From Sphingomonas yabuuchiae (GTDB lineage Bacteria; Pseudomonadota; Alphaproteobacteria; Sphingomonadales; Sphingomonadaceae), in contig NZ_LDTF01000102.1 of NCBI RefSeq assembly GCF_001477495.1, positions 1 through 42,528 of the forward strand: DNA of 42,528 nt. Direction: 5' to 3'. The notes below the pieces were generated by a model. It had not been told where the DNA came from, did not search any database, and worked only from the letters and a program-made list of their open reading frames with translations. Shown one piece after another: positions 32,635 to 41,385 of the stretch. Each line of letters begins with the position of its first letter. The first letter of the stretch is position 1. The translations under genes were made by a program, and so were the position numbers.

Positions 32635-34359
32635 ATGCAGAGTGACGATCGAAACCAGCAGAGCCGGACGTGTGCATCCGAAACCGGGGCGCAGCGCGGA
32701 ATCACGCGACGCGCCATGATGGGCTCCGCGCTGGCCGCCAGCACGGCGGCGGTCGCGCCCTTCGCGGCGGAGGCGGCGGGGTCCGAGCAGAAGGTCGACG
32801 TCCTGCTGATCGGCGGCGGTATCATGAGTGCGACGCTGGGCGTGCTCCTGCGCGAACTGGAACCGAGCTGGACCATCGAGATGGTCGAGCGGCTGGACAA
32901 GGTGGCGGAGGAAAGCTCCAACGGCTGGAACAATGCGGGCACCGGCCACTCGGCGCTGTGCGAGCTGAACTACACCCCGGTCAACGAGGCGGACGGCAAG
33001 GTCGAGATCAAGAAGGCGATCGAGATCAACGAGCAGTTCCAGGTCACGCGCCAGTTCCTCAGCCACCAGCTGCGTACCGGCGTGCTGAAAAACCCGCGCA
33101 GCTTCATCAATTCGACGCCGCACATGAACCTGGTCTGGGGCGACGAGAATGTCGCCTTCCTGCAAAAGCGTCATGCCGCGCTCCTCGCCAGCCCGCTCTT
33201 CTCGGGCATGGAGTTCACCACCGATCCGCGCCAGATCGCCCAGTGGGTGCCGCTGATGATCGAGGGGCGCAAGGCGGGGCAGACCATCGCCGCGACCCGC
33301 TCGGTGCTGGGCACCGATTGCGAATGGGGCGAGGTGACGCGCCAATATATCCGTGCGCTCCAAGGGCAGCCGGGCGTGACCCTGACCACCGGTCATGAGG
33401 TCCGCTCGCTCGAGCGCAATGCCGATGGCACCTGGCGCGTGACCGCGCGCGATCGCAAGACCGACGAAAAGCGGATTATCACCGCGCGTTTCGTCTTTGC
33501 GGGTGCGGGCGGCGGCGCACTGCCCATCCTGCAGAAGTCGGGTATCCCTGAGGGCGACGACTATGCCGGTTTCCCGGTCGGCGGATCGTTCCTGGTCACC
33601 GAGAACCCCGCCATCGCCAAGCGGCACATGGCCAAGGTCTATGGCAAGGCCTCGACCGGATCGCCGCCCATGTCGGTGCCGCATCTCGACACCCGCTATC
33701 TGAACGGCAAGCAGGTTCTGCTGTTCGGGCCCTTCGCGACCTTCTCGACCAAGTTCCTGAAGGAAGGGTCCTATTTCGACCTGCCCAAGTCGGTGACGCT
33801 CGACAATTTCCGCCCGATGCTGTCGGTCGGCTGGGATGAATTCTCGCTGGTCGAATATCTGGCGGGCCAGCTGATGATGAGCCAGGAAGACCGGATGAAC
33901 GCGCTGCGGGAATATTTCCCGAACGCCAAGGACGGCGACTGGCGGCTGTGGCAGGCGGGCCAGCGGGTACAGATCATCAAGCGCGATCCCGAAAAGGGCG
34001 GTGTGCTGAAGCTCGGCACCGAGATCGTCGCGTCCAAGGACGGCTCGATCGCCGCGCTGCTGGGGGCGTCGCCGGGTGCCTCGACCGCGCCGTCGATCAT
34101 GCTGAACCTGCTCAAGAAGGTCTTCCCCGATCGGCTCGCGACCCCGGCCTGGCAGGCCAAGATCCGCGAGATCGTGCCGAGCTACGGCACCGCGCTGAAC
34201 GAGGATCGCGATCTGCTGGCGCATGAATGGGCCGCGACCGCCGAGACGCTGCAACTCGCGCTCGCCCCGCCGCCGGTCAGCGCGCCTTCGACCACCGAGG
34301 CACCGCGTCCCGAAGCCACGCGGGTCAGCCCCAACCGGCATCCCGACCTGGCGCTCTGA
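32635..34359 (+). CDS. mqo: Malate:quinone oxidoreductase with Tat-like leader
   Basis: A 574-residue FAD-dependent enzyme oxidising malate to oxaloacetate with electrons to quinone. The FAD-binding [48 protein letters not shown] and final NRHPDLAL blocks match bacterial Mqo, including the E. coli enzyme, whose C-terminus also ends in an Asp-[IL]-Ala-Leu. The N-terminus has [15 protein letters not shown] with R25/R26 and an AEAA site near 48, a Tat-type signal. E. coli Mqo also has a hydrophobic leader, but without twin Arg. ATG 32635 with AAGG eight bases upstream is preferred to ATG 32608. A Pro/Ala-rich tail (~545-570) precedes the C-terminus. Confidence 0.93.
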   Translation: MQSDDRNQQSRTCASETGAQRGITRRAMMGSALAASTAAVAPFAAEAAGSEQKVDVLLIGGGIMSATLGVLLRELEPSWTIEMVERLDKVAEESSNGWNNAGTGHSALCELNYTPVNEADGKVEIKKAIEINEQFQVTRQFLSHQLRTGVLKNPRSFINSTPHMNLVWGDENVAFLQKRHAALLASPLFSGMEFTTDPRQIAQWVPLMIEGRKAGQTIAATRSVLGTDCEWGEVTRQYIRALQGQPGVTLTTGHEVRSLERNADGTWRVTARDRKTDEKRIITARFVFAGAGGGALPILQKSGIPEGDDYAGFPVGGSFLVTENPAIAKRHMAKVYGKASTGSPPMSVPHLDTRYLNGKQVLLFGPFATFSTKFLKEGSYFDLPKSVTLDNFRPMLSVGWDEFSLVEYLAGQLMMSQEDRMNALREYFPNAKDGDWRLWQAGQRVQIIKRDPEKGGVLKLGTEIVASKDGSIAALLGASPGASTAPSIMLNLLKKVFPDRLATPAWQAKIREIVPSYGTALNEDRDLLAHEWAATAETLQLALAPPPVSAPSTTEAPRPEATRVSPNRHPDLAL

Positions 34360-34370
34360 TCGCGGCCTAT

Positions 34371-34400
34371 CTGTCCCCTCCCTCGAATGGGAGGGGACAG
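34371..34400. terminator. Hairpin downstream of mqo
   Basis: A perfect 12-base stem (CTGTCCCCTCCC / GGGAGGGGACAG) with a six-base loop lies 12 bases after the mqo stop. No T-run follows, so it may be a repeat of the CTCCC/GGGAG kind rather than a strong terminator. Confidence 0.55.
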
Positions 34401-34475
34401 GAACTGTCCTCACGTTTAATCGAAAGTGATCGCCCGGGGATGACGGAGGGCGCACATCGTCCTACATCCGGCGTC

Positions 34476-34970
34476 ATGTACCAGTTCGACATCGCCGCCG
34501 GATCGAAGGCGGAGCTTTACCGGGACCTCCACGCCGCGCTCGATGCATTGACCGCAGGGGAGGGGGATGCGGTCGCCAACATGGCCAATGCCGCTTCGCT
34601 CATCTGGCAATATCTGCCCGATCTCAACTGGGCGGGCTTCTATCGCATGGTCGGTGGCGAGCTGGTGCTCGGGCCGTTTCAGGGCAAGGCGGCCTGCATC
34701 CGCATCCCGGTCGGCAAGGGCGTGTGCGGAACGGCGGTCGCGGAGGCGCGGACGCAGCGCGTGGCCGATGTCCATGCTTTCCCGGGCCATATCGCCTGTG
34801 ACGCCGCCAGCCGGTCCGAACTGGTCGTGCCGGTCCTGTTCGACGGCACGGTGATTGGCGTGCTCGATCTGGACAGCCCCGAGCCCGGCCGGTTCGACGA
34901 AGAGGATCAGGCGGGGTGCGAGGCACTGATGGCGCTGCTGGCCCCGCGTCTCGCGGCGATGGCGGGCTGA
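34476..34970 (+). CDS. msrC: Free methionine-(R)-sulfoxide reductase
   Basis: A 164-residue GAF-fold enzyme that reduces free methionine-R-sulfoxide, protecting the methionine pool from oxidation. DINWAGFY-like LNWAGFYR (~50-57), LVLGPFQGK, and the three redox-active cysteines C74 (KAACIRIP), C84 (GKGVCGTAV) and C108 (GHIACDAAS) align with E. coli MsrC at a constant offset. DLDSPEPGRFDEED closes the domain. The start at 34476 gives the usual family N-terminus; no strong ribosome site is visible, and ATG 34440 is an in-frame alternative. It stands alone, followed 116 bases later by the RcnB-like gene. Confidence 0.92.
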   Translation: MYQFDIAAGSKAELYRDLHAALDALTAGEGDAVANMANAASLIWQYLPDLNWAGFYRMVGGELVLGPFQGKAACIRIPVGKGVCGTAVAEARTQRVADVHAFPGHIACDAASRSELVVPVLFDGTVIGVLDLDSPEPGRFDEEDQAGCEALMALLAPRLAAMAG

Positions 34971-35086
34971 CCCGTTTCGGGACTTTCGGCGTCGCTATCG
35001 ATGGGGGCAGCGCGCTGATATCAAACCTTGTTCCGGTTTCGACGTTGAGGGGGCGACGTCATATTGAACAGGGGAAGATATCTGCC

Positions 35087-36064
35087 ATGCGAAGCGCGCC
35101 GCGCCTGATCGTCCTGACCCTATCCATGATCGCCAGCGTGCCCGCCACGGCGCAGGCGGGGGCAAGCTACCCGCGTCCCGATTTCGCTCCCGACCGGCCG
35201 GCGGGGCCGATGCGTGGGCCGATGCCGGTCGTCCGGACCGACTCGGTCGGGGTACCGCCCGCGCGGGGGAACCGCTGGGGCAGCCGGGTCGGCGGACGCT
35301 GGTGGGGCGGGGCCAACGCGCCTGGCGGCTGGCCCGCCTATCGCCGCCCGGTGCGTGGCATGACGGTGCCCTCCTATTGGACCGATCGACGCTTCGGGGT
35401 GGAGGACTGGGCGGTCTATACCTTGCCGCAGCCGCCGCACGGGTATCGCTGGTCGCGCTATTATGACGATGCGGTCCTGATCGACCAGCGCGGGACGGTC
35501 TATGACAGCGTATACGGCGTGAACTGGGACGGGACGCCCGATTATGCGGGCGCGCCCAATGCGCCCCCGCCGCCGCCGGTTCGGCGCGACACGGGGTTGG
35601 GTGGCGCGGCGATCGGCGCGACCGCGGGCGGCGTGGCGGGCAATCTGATCGCCGGGCGGGGAAACCGTCTGGGCGGTACGCTGATCGGTGCGGGCGTGGG
35701 TGCGGCGGCGGGCTATGCCATCGACCGGGCCGAGGGTCGCGGACGGCGCATGGAGCCGGGCTATGACGACTACAGCTATCAGGACCCATATGCGGCGCCT
35801 CCGCCGCCGCCTGCCATGGGGCGGCGCGTGGTGACGCGGGACGGCACGACCGTCACCACCACGACCACGGTGGGCACGACGGGGGCGCTGCCTTCTCCGC
35901 AAGCGGGTTATTATGCGGACGGCTATTATTATCCGGCTCCCACGGTCACCACGATTGTGGTACAGGGCGCTCCTGTCATTACCACGACGACGAGCACCAC
36001 GACTGAAGTGGTGCGCTCTGCCCCGCGCCGTGCGCGCGTTCGCAGTACGCCGGTCCGTCGCTGA
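35087..36064 (+). CDS. Exported RcnB-like / glycine-zipper protein
   Basis: A 325-residue exported protein with a signal peptide (cleavage near TAQAGA, ~24). Residues ~98-145 (YWTDRRFGVEDWAVYTLPQP, HGYRWSRYYDDAVLID) form an RcnB-like domain, a fold linked with nickel/cobalt homeostasis in E. coli but widespread. A glycine-zipper segment follows (~165-205: LGGAAIGATAGGVAGNLIAG and a second similar run). The C-terminal third is rich in Thr, Tyr and Pro with repeated Thr tracts and ends in a basic Arg-rich tail. Envelope association is likely; metal binding is not shown. ATG 35087 has GGGGAAG nine bases upstream. It converges on the M28 peptidase across a terminator. Confidence 0.8.
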   Translation: MRSAPRLIVLTLSMIASVPATAQAGASYPRPDFAPDRPAGPMRGPMPVVRTDSVGVPPARGNRWGSRVGGRWWGGANAPGGWPAYRRPVRGMTVPSYWTDRRFGVEDWAVYTLPQPPHGYRWSRYYDDAVLIDQRGTVYDSVYGVNWDGTPDYAGAPNAPPPPPVRRDTGLGGAAIGATAGGVAGNLIAGRGNRLGGTLIGAGVGAAAGYAIDRAEGRGRRMEPGYDDYSYQDPYAAPPPPPAMGRRVVTRDGTTVTTTTTVGTTGALPSPQAGYYADGYYYPAPTVTTIVVQGAPVITTTTSTTTEVVRSAPRRARVRSTPVRR

Positions 36065-36086
36065 CGCCTTCCCCCAGGGGGGATTT

Positions 36087-36154
36087 CAGCCCGAGAGACG
36101 CCGGGCTGGAAACCGGGATGCCGCTCCGATTCTCCCGCGGGGCGGCATCCTTTT
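36087..36154. terminator. Tandem hairpins, second a Rho-independent terminator
   Basis: The first hairpin is CAGCCCG / CGGGCTG (36087-36108). The second has arms GGATGCCGC (36116-36124) and GCGGCATCC (36142-36150) followed by TTTTCC. They separate converging genes. The second is the better terminator for the RcnB-like gene. Confidence 0.8.
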
Positions 36155-36175
36155 CCTATTTCGGCCTATGACCGT

Positions 36176-37438
36176 TCACCGGCCGCCAAAGGTGACCAGA
36201 CTCTCCGCGCCGTCCGCCGCGATCGACGAGACGCCGATGAAATGATCGTCGACCGGGACCTGGGTCAGCACCGTCTTGGTCTCGGTCACGTCGCGCGACT
36301 CGCTCCACTGGGCGGTGTCGTTGCGCCGCCAGTGGACGCGGTAACGGACCGCGCCCGGCACCGCCGCCCATTCGACCTGGGTGTCGCGGGATAGCGCGCC
36401 GCTGATCGTCACCTTGTCCGGCGCGGCCGGGGCGGCGGCCAGACGGCCGAGCGTGGCGATGTTGATCGCCGTCACCTTCGCCAGATAGGGGAAGTCCATC
36501 TTGTCGATGGTGTCGCCGAACGCGACCGTGCCTTCCTTGCGCAGGTCCTGGTGCTGCGCATCCCAATCCTCGTTCGCCACCGAGAAGCGGACGGCGGGGT
36601 AGCCGAGCTTCAGGAACGGCTCATGATCGCCGCCGCGCCCGAAACGGTCGGGCCGCCGGTCGAGGAACACGTCAAGGCCACCCAGCTTGTCGGCCACGCC
36701 GTCGATCGCCTTGGCCAGCGCACGGCTGGGGCCGTCATCCTCGCCGCCATTGCCGCGCCGCTGGATTTGCTGGGGCAGGTCCTCGGAGGCGCGGATGCCC
36801 TCGGAAAAGACCCGCACCCAGCGCGCCTCGCGGACGCCGCCCTGGCCGACCGTGTTGCCGACGATATCGTTGTTGAGCATCGCCGAGACACGCCAGTTGC
36901 GGGCCTTGGCGGTGTCGGCGAGCAGCGTCGCGCCCCACAGCCCCTGCTCCTCGCCCGAGAAGACGGCATAGACGATGGTCGCGTCGAACTGCTGCTTCGA
37001 CAGATGGCGCGCGGCCTCCAGCACCAGCGCCACGCCCGAGGCATCGTCATTGGCCCCCGGCGCGTCGGAGGTGGCGTCCATCACATCGGTGACGCGGCTG
37101 TCGATATGCGCACCCACGATGACTACGCGGTTGGGATCGCGTCCGCGCTGGATGCCCAGCACATCCTCGACCATCACGCCGTTCGGCGCGCGCGGGCCGG
37201 TGAAGCGTCGGTTGATGCGCTCCACGGTGATGCAGCCGTTACAGCCCTGGCCGATCGTCTCGAATTGCCTGGCCGCCCAGTCGCGCGCCGCGCCGATGCC
37301 ACGCTTGGGATCAGTGGTCGTGGAGGCGGTATGGCGCGTGCCGAAGCCGACCAGTGTTTCGACATCGGCCTTCAGCCGGGCGGGCGAGGGAGCGGCGGCA
37401 GGCGTTGCGGCGGCGACGAGCAGAAGCGGAAGGATCAT
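36176..37438 (-). CDS. Exported M28-family metallopeptidase with fibronectin-like tail
   Basis: A 420-residue zinc aminopeptidase-type enzyme. After a signal peptide (~1-16) the M28 domain holds AHIDSR (H111, D113), GANDDASG (bridging D131), SGEEQGLWG (general base and ligand E163/E164), NNDIVGN (D191) and a C-terminal region with GGDHEPFLKLGYPAVRF. The last ~90 residues (VEWAAVPGAVRYRVHWRRND, VDDHFIGVSSI) form a fibronectin type III-like module, seen in some secreted M28 enzymes. The start at 37438 is chosen for the signal peptide; the frame is open to 37540. A 42-residue stretch between the first two motifs contains a CNGC pair. It presumably degrades peptides outside the cytoplasm. Confidence 0.9.
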   Translation of the reverse strand: MILPLLLVAAATPAAAPSPARLKADVETLVGFGTRHTASTTTDPKRGIGAARDWAARQFETIGQGCNGCITVERINRRFTGPRAPNGVMVEDVLGIQRGRDPNRVVIVGAHIDSRVTDVMDATSDAPGANDDASGVALVLEAARHLSKQQFDATIVYAVFSGEEQGLWGATLLADTAKARNWRVSAMLNNDIVGNTVGQGGVREARWVRVFSEGIRASEDLPQQIQRRGNGGEDDGPSRALAKAIDGVADKLGGLDVFLDRRPDRFGRGGDHEPFLKLGYPAVRFSVANEDWDAQHQDLRKEGTVAFGDTIDKMDFPYLAKVTAINIATLGRLAAAPAAPDKVTISGALSRDTQVEWAAVPGAVRYRVHWRRNDTAQWSESRDVTETKTVLTQVPVDDHFIGVSSIAADGAESLVTFGGR

Positions 37439-37636
37439 CGCGCCAGACTGGCCGAGTGGGAATGCGCAGGCAAGTGCCGGATTTTGCGGGCAAAGCGGTT
37501 CGGCCCGGCGTATCGCCACCCGCGTGGCATCGATCGTCATAAACCGTTGTCAACATATTGATCTGGATGGAATTATGGACCGTCATAGGCGCGCTCACGT
37601 TGGCTTTTGACGCATGACAGCGACGAAGGAACCATC

Positions 37637-38014
37637 ATGAACGCCAAATCCGTCAGCCTGGGCCTCGGCCTGTTCTCGCTCGCCTTGGGGGCCGCCGAAC
37701 TGCTCGCCTCCCGCCGCATCGCCGAGCGTTTGTCGGTGCCGGGAGGGGCAGGGGCCGTCAAAGCTTACGGCGTGCGCGAGGTCGCCGCCGGGGTCGGACT
37801 GGTCCAGGCACCCGCCCATTCGGCGCGGGTGTGGAACCGGGTGATGGGCGATCTGCTCGATCTGGGGACGCTGGCCGTGTCGGCGCGTCGGTCGCCGCGC
37901 GAGAAGGCGGTCTGGGGCGCGATCGGGTTCGTGGCCTTTGCCACCGCACTCGACGTGCTGACCGCGCGGGCGCTGGATCGCACGACAGGCAAGACGATGC
38001 CGGTCGGGGCCTGA
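37637..38014 (+). CDS. Small hypothetical membrane protein
   Basis: A 125-residue protein with about three hydrophobic segments (~5-22, ~45-60, ~92-110) and a GLGLFSLALGAAELLASRRI opening. ATG 37637 has GAAGGA six bases upstream. I recognise the type from sphingomonad genomes, often near stress genes, but assign no function. Short loops with Arg and Gly are otherwise featureless. It is followed after six bases by a strong terminator, so it is monocistronic, and converges on the manganese catalase operon. Confidence 0.75.
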   Translation: MNAKSVSLGLGLFSLALGAAELLASRRIAERLSVPGGAGAVKAYGVREVAAGVGLVQAPAHSARVWNRVMGDLLDLGTLAVSARRSPREKAVWGAIGFVAFATALDVLTARALDRTTGKTMPVGA

Positions 38015-38019
38015 CGCGA

Positions 38020-38055
38020 AAAACCGCCCCGGACCGGACGGTTCGGGGCGGTTTT
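38020..38055. terminator. Rho-independent terminator after the small membrane protein gene
   Basis: A perfect 12-base complement (AAAACCGCCCCG / CGGGGCGGTTTT) with a 12-base loop ends in TTTT. It immediately precedes repeat copy C. Confidence 0.9.
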
Positions 38056-38056
38056 C

Positions 38057-38185
38057 GATCCTCCCCGGTACGGGGAGGTGGCAGGGCGTCAGCCCTGACG
38101 GAGGGGGGCTTCCGCATAGGGCATCCCTTGCGGCACTCCCCCTCCACCATGCTGCGCATGGTCCCCCTCCCCGTGCCGGGGAGGA
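38057..38185. repeat. ~130 bp intergenic repeat element, copy C (inverted)
   Basis: Same element as copies A and B but in the opposite orientation. The internal hairpins are AGGGC-gtca-GCCCT (38083-38096) and an ACCATGC..GCATGGT stem near 38146-38162. It lies between converging genes and ends four bases before the manganese catalase stop codon. Confidence 0.85.
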
Positions 38186-38188
38186 TTT

Positions 38189-39049
38189 TCAGGGCCGCTC
38201 GCCGATCTGTTCGGCCTGGGCGCTGCTGTCGGGACGGGCGGGGCCGAGCACCGGCTCTTCGCCCATCGGTTCGTTGCGGAACACGGTGAACTCGCCCTTG
38301 CCGTCGACGCTCGGCCCCTGGGTCCAGCGCCCTTCGGGATAGGTGCCGTCGACCGAGGTGACGAAGAAGTCGTAGTTATGGTCCTGGCTCTCCTTCGCTT
38401 GCGGGAAGGAGTTGGGGATGGGGAGCGACGCCTGTTCGCCCAGTTCCTCGATCACGGCCAGCCATTGCTCCTGATGCATCGTGTCGCGCGCGATCATGAA
38501 GTGGAGCATGTCCTTCATGCCCTGATCATGCGCGGCATTGTAGAGCCGGGTCGCCAGCACGCGGCCGGTGCTCTCGGCGGCGACGTTGCAATACATGTCG
38601 GCGGCGATGTTCCCGCTGGCATAGATATGGCTCATGTCGAACGGCACGCCGTCCGAGTCCGATGGATGTGCCGCCAGCCCGGTCGACAGGATATGCTTGT
38701 GCAGCGTCCCCTCGATCGCGTGGCGGGCATTGCCGCCGCCCATGACCGCGCCGACGATGCCGTCCGCCGCGCCCTCTTCCTGAAGCGAGGCGGGGGCCTT
38801 GTCGAGATTGAGCGCGACGGCGGTCGCCAGCATCTCGATATGCCCGATCTCCTCGGTGGCGGTGTGGAGCAGCATGTCGCGGTATTTGGGCGTCGGGGCA
38901 CGGTTGCCCCAGGCCTGGAAGAAATACTGCATGCAGACGCGGATCTCGCCCTCCACGCCGCCGATCGCCTGTTGCAGCATCCGCGCGAACAAGGGGTCGG
39001 GGTTCTCGCAACGGACGGGATATTGCAGGCGTTTGTCGTGATAATACAT
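38189..39049 (-). CDS. Manganese catalase family protein
   Basis: A 286-residue four-helix-bundle di-metal protein of the manganese catalase family. Metal ligands are visible: E35 (VEGEIR), E67 and H70 (TEEIGHIEM), a glutamate in NVAAESTGR and histidine in RDTMHQEQW. The usual C-terminal extension (RWTQGPSVDGKG) is present. It disproportionates H2O2 without haem. ATG 39049 with GAGG six bases upstream is preferred; the frame to 39100 adds 17 residues with no ribosome site. It is the last of three genes (SDR, YciF-like, catalase) with short gaps and similar ribosome sites, an oxidative or general stress operon. Confidence 0.92.
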   Translation of the reverse strand: MYYHDKRLQYPVRCENPDPLFARMLQQAIGGVEGEIRVCMQYFFQAWGNRAPTPKYRDMLLHTATEEIGHIEMLATAVALNLDKAPASLQEEGAADGIVGAVMGGGNARHAIEGTLHKHILSTGLAAHPSDSDGVPFDMSHIYASGNIAADMYCNVAAESTGRVLATRLYNAAHDQGMKDMLHFMIARDTMHQEQWLAVIEELGEQASLPIPNSFPQAKESQDHNYDFFVTSVDGTYPEGRWTQGPSVDGKGEFTVFRNEPMGEEPVLGPARPDSSAQAEQIGERP

Positions 39050-39080
39050 GATCGGCCTCGCTTGGTGGGAGTGTCGGGGA

Positions 39081-39602
39081 TCAGTGGCTGGCGGTTTCAC
39101 CCGCCGCGCGCCGTTCGAGATAGCGGCGGGTCAGCGCGGCATTGTTCTCGTCCACCCAGGCCGCCATCGACAGTTCCTCGTTCAGCGACTGGGTGAGCAG
39201 CGGCGTGGCGCTGCCGAAGCCGCCGACATCGGCGATGGTGATGAGCGACTTGTAACTGGCCGCCTCGAAATTCTCGAAGGCGAAGTTGGCAAAGCTGTTC
39301 TTTAGGATTTCATCGGGCGCGAAGGTGTGGCCCAGAGCCGCCATATTGCCCGAGAAGCTGAGCGCCGCGTCCTTCAGCATCGAGCGGCTCTCGTTGAAGC
39401 CGTCGAGAATATCCTCCAGCCGGACGATCTGCTGTTCGGTTTCGCCCCGATGCATCCGCAGGTGATCGGCGACATCCGGATAGTTGGACAGGTGATCGAG
39501 TTGCCGGTCGATCAGCGCCAGCGCCTGATGCTCGACGGCATGGGCGTTCTTCAGCCCGGCGACAAAGACTGCCGCGACGACGTCATTGGGTAGGGTAGCC
39601 AT
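39081..39602 (-). CDS. YciF/DUF892 ferritin-like protein
   Basis: A 173-residue four-helix protein of the DUF892 (YciF/YciE) ferritin-like group. It has Glu/His positions along the helices (AHAVEHQALALIDRQL, HRGETEQQIVRLEDIL, ENFEAASYKSLI, LNEELSMAAWV) that fit a di-iron site. Members are stress-induced in enterobacteria and alphaproteobacteria, but their reaction is not established. AAGGAG lies nine bases before ATG 39602. It sits 31 bases upstream of the manganese catalase gene, so a shared oxidative-stress function is likely. Confidence 0.88.
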   Translation of the reverse strand: MATLPNDVVAAVFVAGLKNAHAVEHQALALIDRQLDHLSNYPDVADHLRMHRGETEQQIVRLEDILDGFNESRSMLKDAALSFSGNMAALGHTFAPDEILKNSFANFAFENFEAASYKSLITIADVGGFGSATPLLTQSLNEELSMAAWVDENNAALTRRYLERRAAGETASH

Positions 39603-39627
39603 GGATCATCGCTCCTTGGGTTGAGGA

Positions 39628-40485
39628 TCAGAGGAAGGGGGTGCCGCCGGTGACGGGGATGGTCGCGCCGCTGATGTAGCTGGCCTCCCCGCTCGCCAGC
39701 AGGACGTAAGGGGGCGCGAGTTCGGCGGGTTGCGCGGCGCGCCCCATCGGCGTCTGTTCGCCGAAGCTCTTCACCGCCTCGGGCGGCATGGTGGAGGGGA
39801 TCAGCGGGGTCCAGACCGGGCCCGGTGCCACCGCATTGACCCGGATCTTCCGCTCGGCGAGCATCTGGGCCAACCCGGCGGTGAAATTGTGGATCGCGCC
39901 CTTGGTCGTCGCATAGGCCAGCAGTTGCTGGTTGGGCTTGTCGGCGTTGATCGAGGTCGTGTTGATGATCGACGCGCCTTTGCCCATGTGCGGCAGCGCG
40001 GCCTTCACCAGATAGAACATCGCATGGATGTTGGTGGCGAAGGTGATCTCCCACTCTTCGTCGCTGATGTCCTCGACCGCCTGGAAGCTCGCCTGATGCG
40101 CGGCGTTGTTCACCAATATGTCGACCCGGCCGAACGTCTGGACGGCGCGCTCGACGATGGTGCGGCAATGCGCCGGATCGCTGACATCGCCGGGGATCAG
40201 CAGTGCCTTGCGGCCCGCCTGTTCGACCAGCCGCTGGGTCTCGGCGGCATCCTCGTCTTCGGACAGGTACGAGATCACGACGTCCGCGCCCTCGCGGGCA
40301 AAGGCGATGGCGACCGCGCGGCCGATGCCGCTGTCCGCACCGGTGATGATCGCCTTCTTGTCGGTCAGCTTGCCATGGCCGACATAGCTATGTTCGCCAT
40401 GGTCGGGGCGCGGGTCCATCGCCTCGGTCTGGCCGGGCATGTCCTGCTGTTGTTCGGGCTGGGGTGGGGTAGGGCGTTCGTTCAT
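39628..40485 (-). CDS. SDR-family oxidoreductase, YghA/stress type
   Basis: A 285-residue short-chain dehydrogenase. The N-terminal extension (~1-40, Pro/Gln/His-rich) is typical of YghA/YdaD-type stress SDRs. It has the cofactor motif TGADSGIGRA (48-57), NNAAH, and catalytic S178, Y191 and K195 (YATTK). PVTGGTPFL ends the protein. Some members are NADP-dependent glucose or aldehyde dehydrogenases; the substrate is not known here. AAGGAG lies nine bases before ATG 40485. It heads the three-gene operon. A GGAAC-N17-ATT sequence 25 bases upstream is a weak candidate for a general stress (EcfG-type) promoter. Confidence 0.9.
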   Translation of the reverse strand: MNERPTPPQPEQQQDMPGQTEAMDPRPDHGEHSYVGHGKLTDKKAIITGADSGIGRAVAIAFAREGADVVISYLSEDEDAAETQRLVEQAGRKALLIPGDVSDPAHCRTIVERAVQTFGRVDILVNNAAHQASFQAVEDISDEEWEITFATNIHAMFYLVKAALPHMGKGASIINTTSINADKPNQQLLAYATTKGAIHNFTAGLAQMLAERKIRVNAVAPGPVWTPLIPSTMPPEAVKSFGEQTPMGRAAQPAELAPPYVLLASGEASYISGATIPVTGGTPFL

Positions 40486-40509
40486 GGACCGTCTCTCCTT
40501 GCCCCATCC

Positions 40510-40534
40510 AATGGGCGGGGCAGGGAGGCGTTCC
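40510..40534 (-). promoter_or_regulatory. Weak EcfG-like promoter candidate for the stress operon
   Basis: On the minus strand, GGAAC (40534-40530) is followed 17 bases later by ATT (40512-40510), against the EcfG consensus GGAAC-N16/17-GTT. The match is imperfect at the -10 element. Operon content is consistent with the general stress response of alphaproteobacteria. Confidence 0.3.
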
Positions 40535-40560
40535 GGAAAAAATCCTGATCTTAAAACGCG

Positions 40561-41385
40561 TTAATCTGTATTTTCGAGTTCCGTGTCCCCGTCGTGCAAA
40601 GGCGTCGCTCCGTCCGATCCGGCCCGCGCCAGATGGACGAGGATCACCTTTTCCAGCGCGTCCATCGCATCGGCATAGCTGTGCGAGTCCGTCGCCAGCG
40701 TCTCGATGGCAAAGCCGTGCCCGCGCGCGGCGGCGCGAAAGGCGACGCCGGTCGCATCGCCCTGTGCCACGATGATCGCGGCGTCCTCGGCCCAGCCATG
40801 GATGGCGCGGATCAGCGGCGCGGCGGTCGCGTCGAGGGGCGAGGGGGCGGCGGCGATCTTGGTCAGTCCCTGGCGCAGCTTGCCCAGATCGACCGCACCG
40901 CGCGCCAGCCGCAGCCATTCGGCCGGGTTGACCAGCTTCTTCGCATAATGGCGGCGGATCGCGGCGGCGGGGGGCAGCGCGTCGGGTTCCTCCGACAACC
41001 ACGGGTTGGAGAGCAGGACCTTGGCGAACCCGGCCTCCGCGCCGAACATCGCCAGCGCGGCGGCGGCGTCGCAATTGCCGAAGCCGATGATCCGGGTAAG
41101 ATTTGCGGCCTCGGCAAAGGCGTCGATGGCAGCCGCGATATCGGGGCCGCTCGACTCCCAGCCGCCATTGGCGCCTTCGCTATCGCCGACGCCGCGCCGG
41201 TCGAAACGGAACACCGGATAGCCATGGGCAGCGATCCGGGCCGCCAGCATCGCCTGGCCCCGATGCGCGCCCATGCGCGGCTCGTTGCCGCCGGAGACGA
41301 TCATCAGGCCGGTATCGCGGTCCGCTTCGTCCAGCGTGCCGATCAGCGTCGCACCCTCGCAGGGAAAAGAGATCAGCCTTCGCAT
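40561..41385 (-). CDS. Exosortase A system-associated hydrolase 1
   Basis: A 274-residue alpha/beta hydrolase. MRRLISFPCEGATLIGTLDEA, IVSGGNEPRMGAHRGQ and FRFDRRGVGDSEG are typical of the hydrolase 1 family found with XrtA (exosortase A) loci. The nucleophile position reads GFGNCDAA, so Cys rather than Ser is probably the nucleophile, as in dienelactone hydrolase-type enzymes. Its substrate in exopolysaccharide/PEP-CTERM sorting loci is not known. ATG 41385 is preferred; it overlaps the hydrolase 2 stop by 13 bases. GTG 41397 is in frame. It ends the visible exosortase-associated unit at this side. Confidence 0.85.
   Translation of the reverse strand: MRRLISFPCEGATLIGTLDEADRDTGLMIVSGGNEPRMGAHRGQAMLAARIAAHGYPVFRFDRRGVGDSEGANGGWESSGPDIAAAIDAFAEAANLTRIIGFGNCDAAAALAMFGAEAGFAKVLLSNPWLSEEPDALPPAAAIRRHYAKKLVNPAEWLRLARGAVDLGKLRQGLTKIAAAPSPLDATAAPLIRAIHGWAEDAAIIVAQGDATGVAFRAAARGHGFAIETLATDSHSYADAMDALEKVILVHLARAGSDGATPLHDGDTELENTD

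Noticed and set aside
32338..34455. 705-codon open frame opposite mqo
   Set aside because: The plus-strand mqo is unmistakable; the antisense translation has no domain features.
37540..37636. Possible EcfG promoter before the small membrane protein gene
   Set aside because: GGAAT and CGTT are present but 24 bases apart, outside the allowed 16-17.
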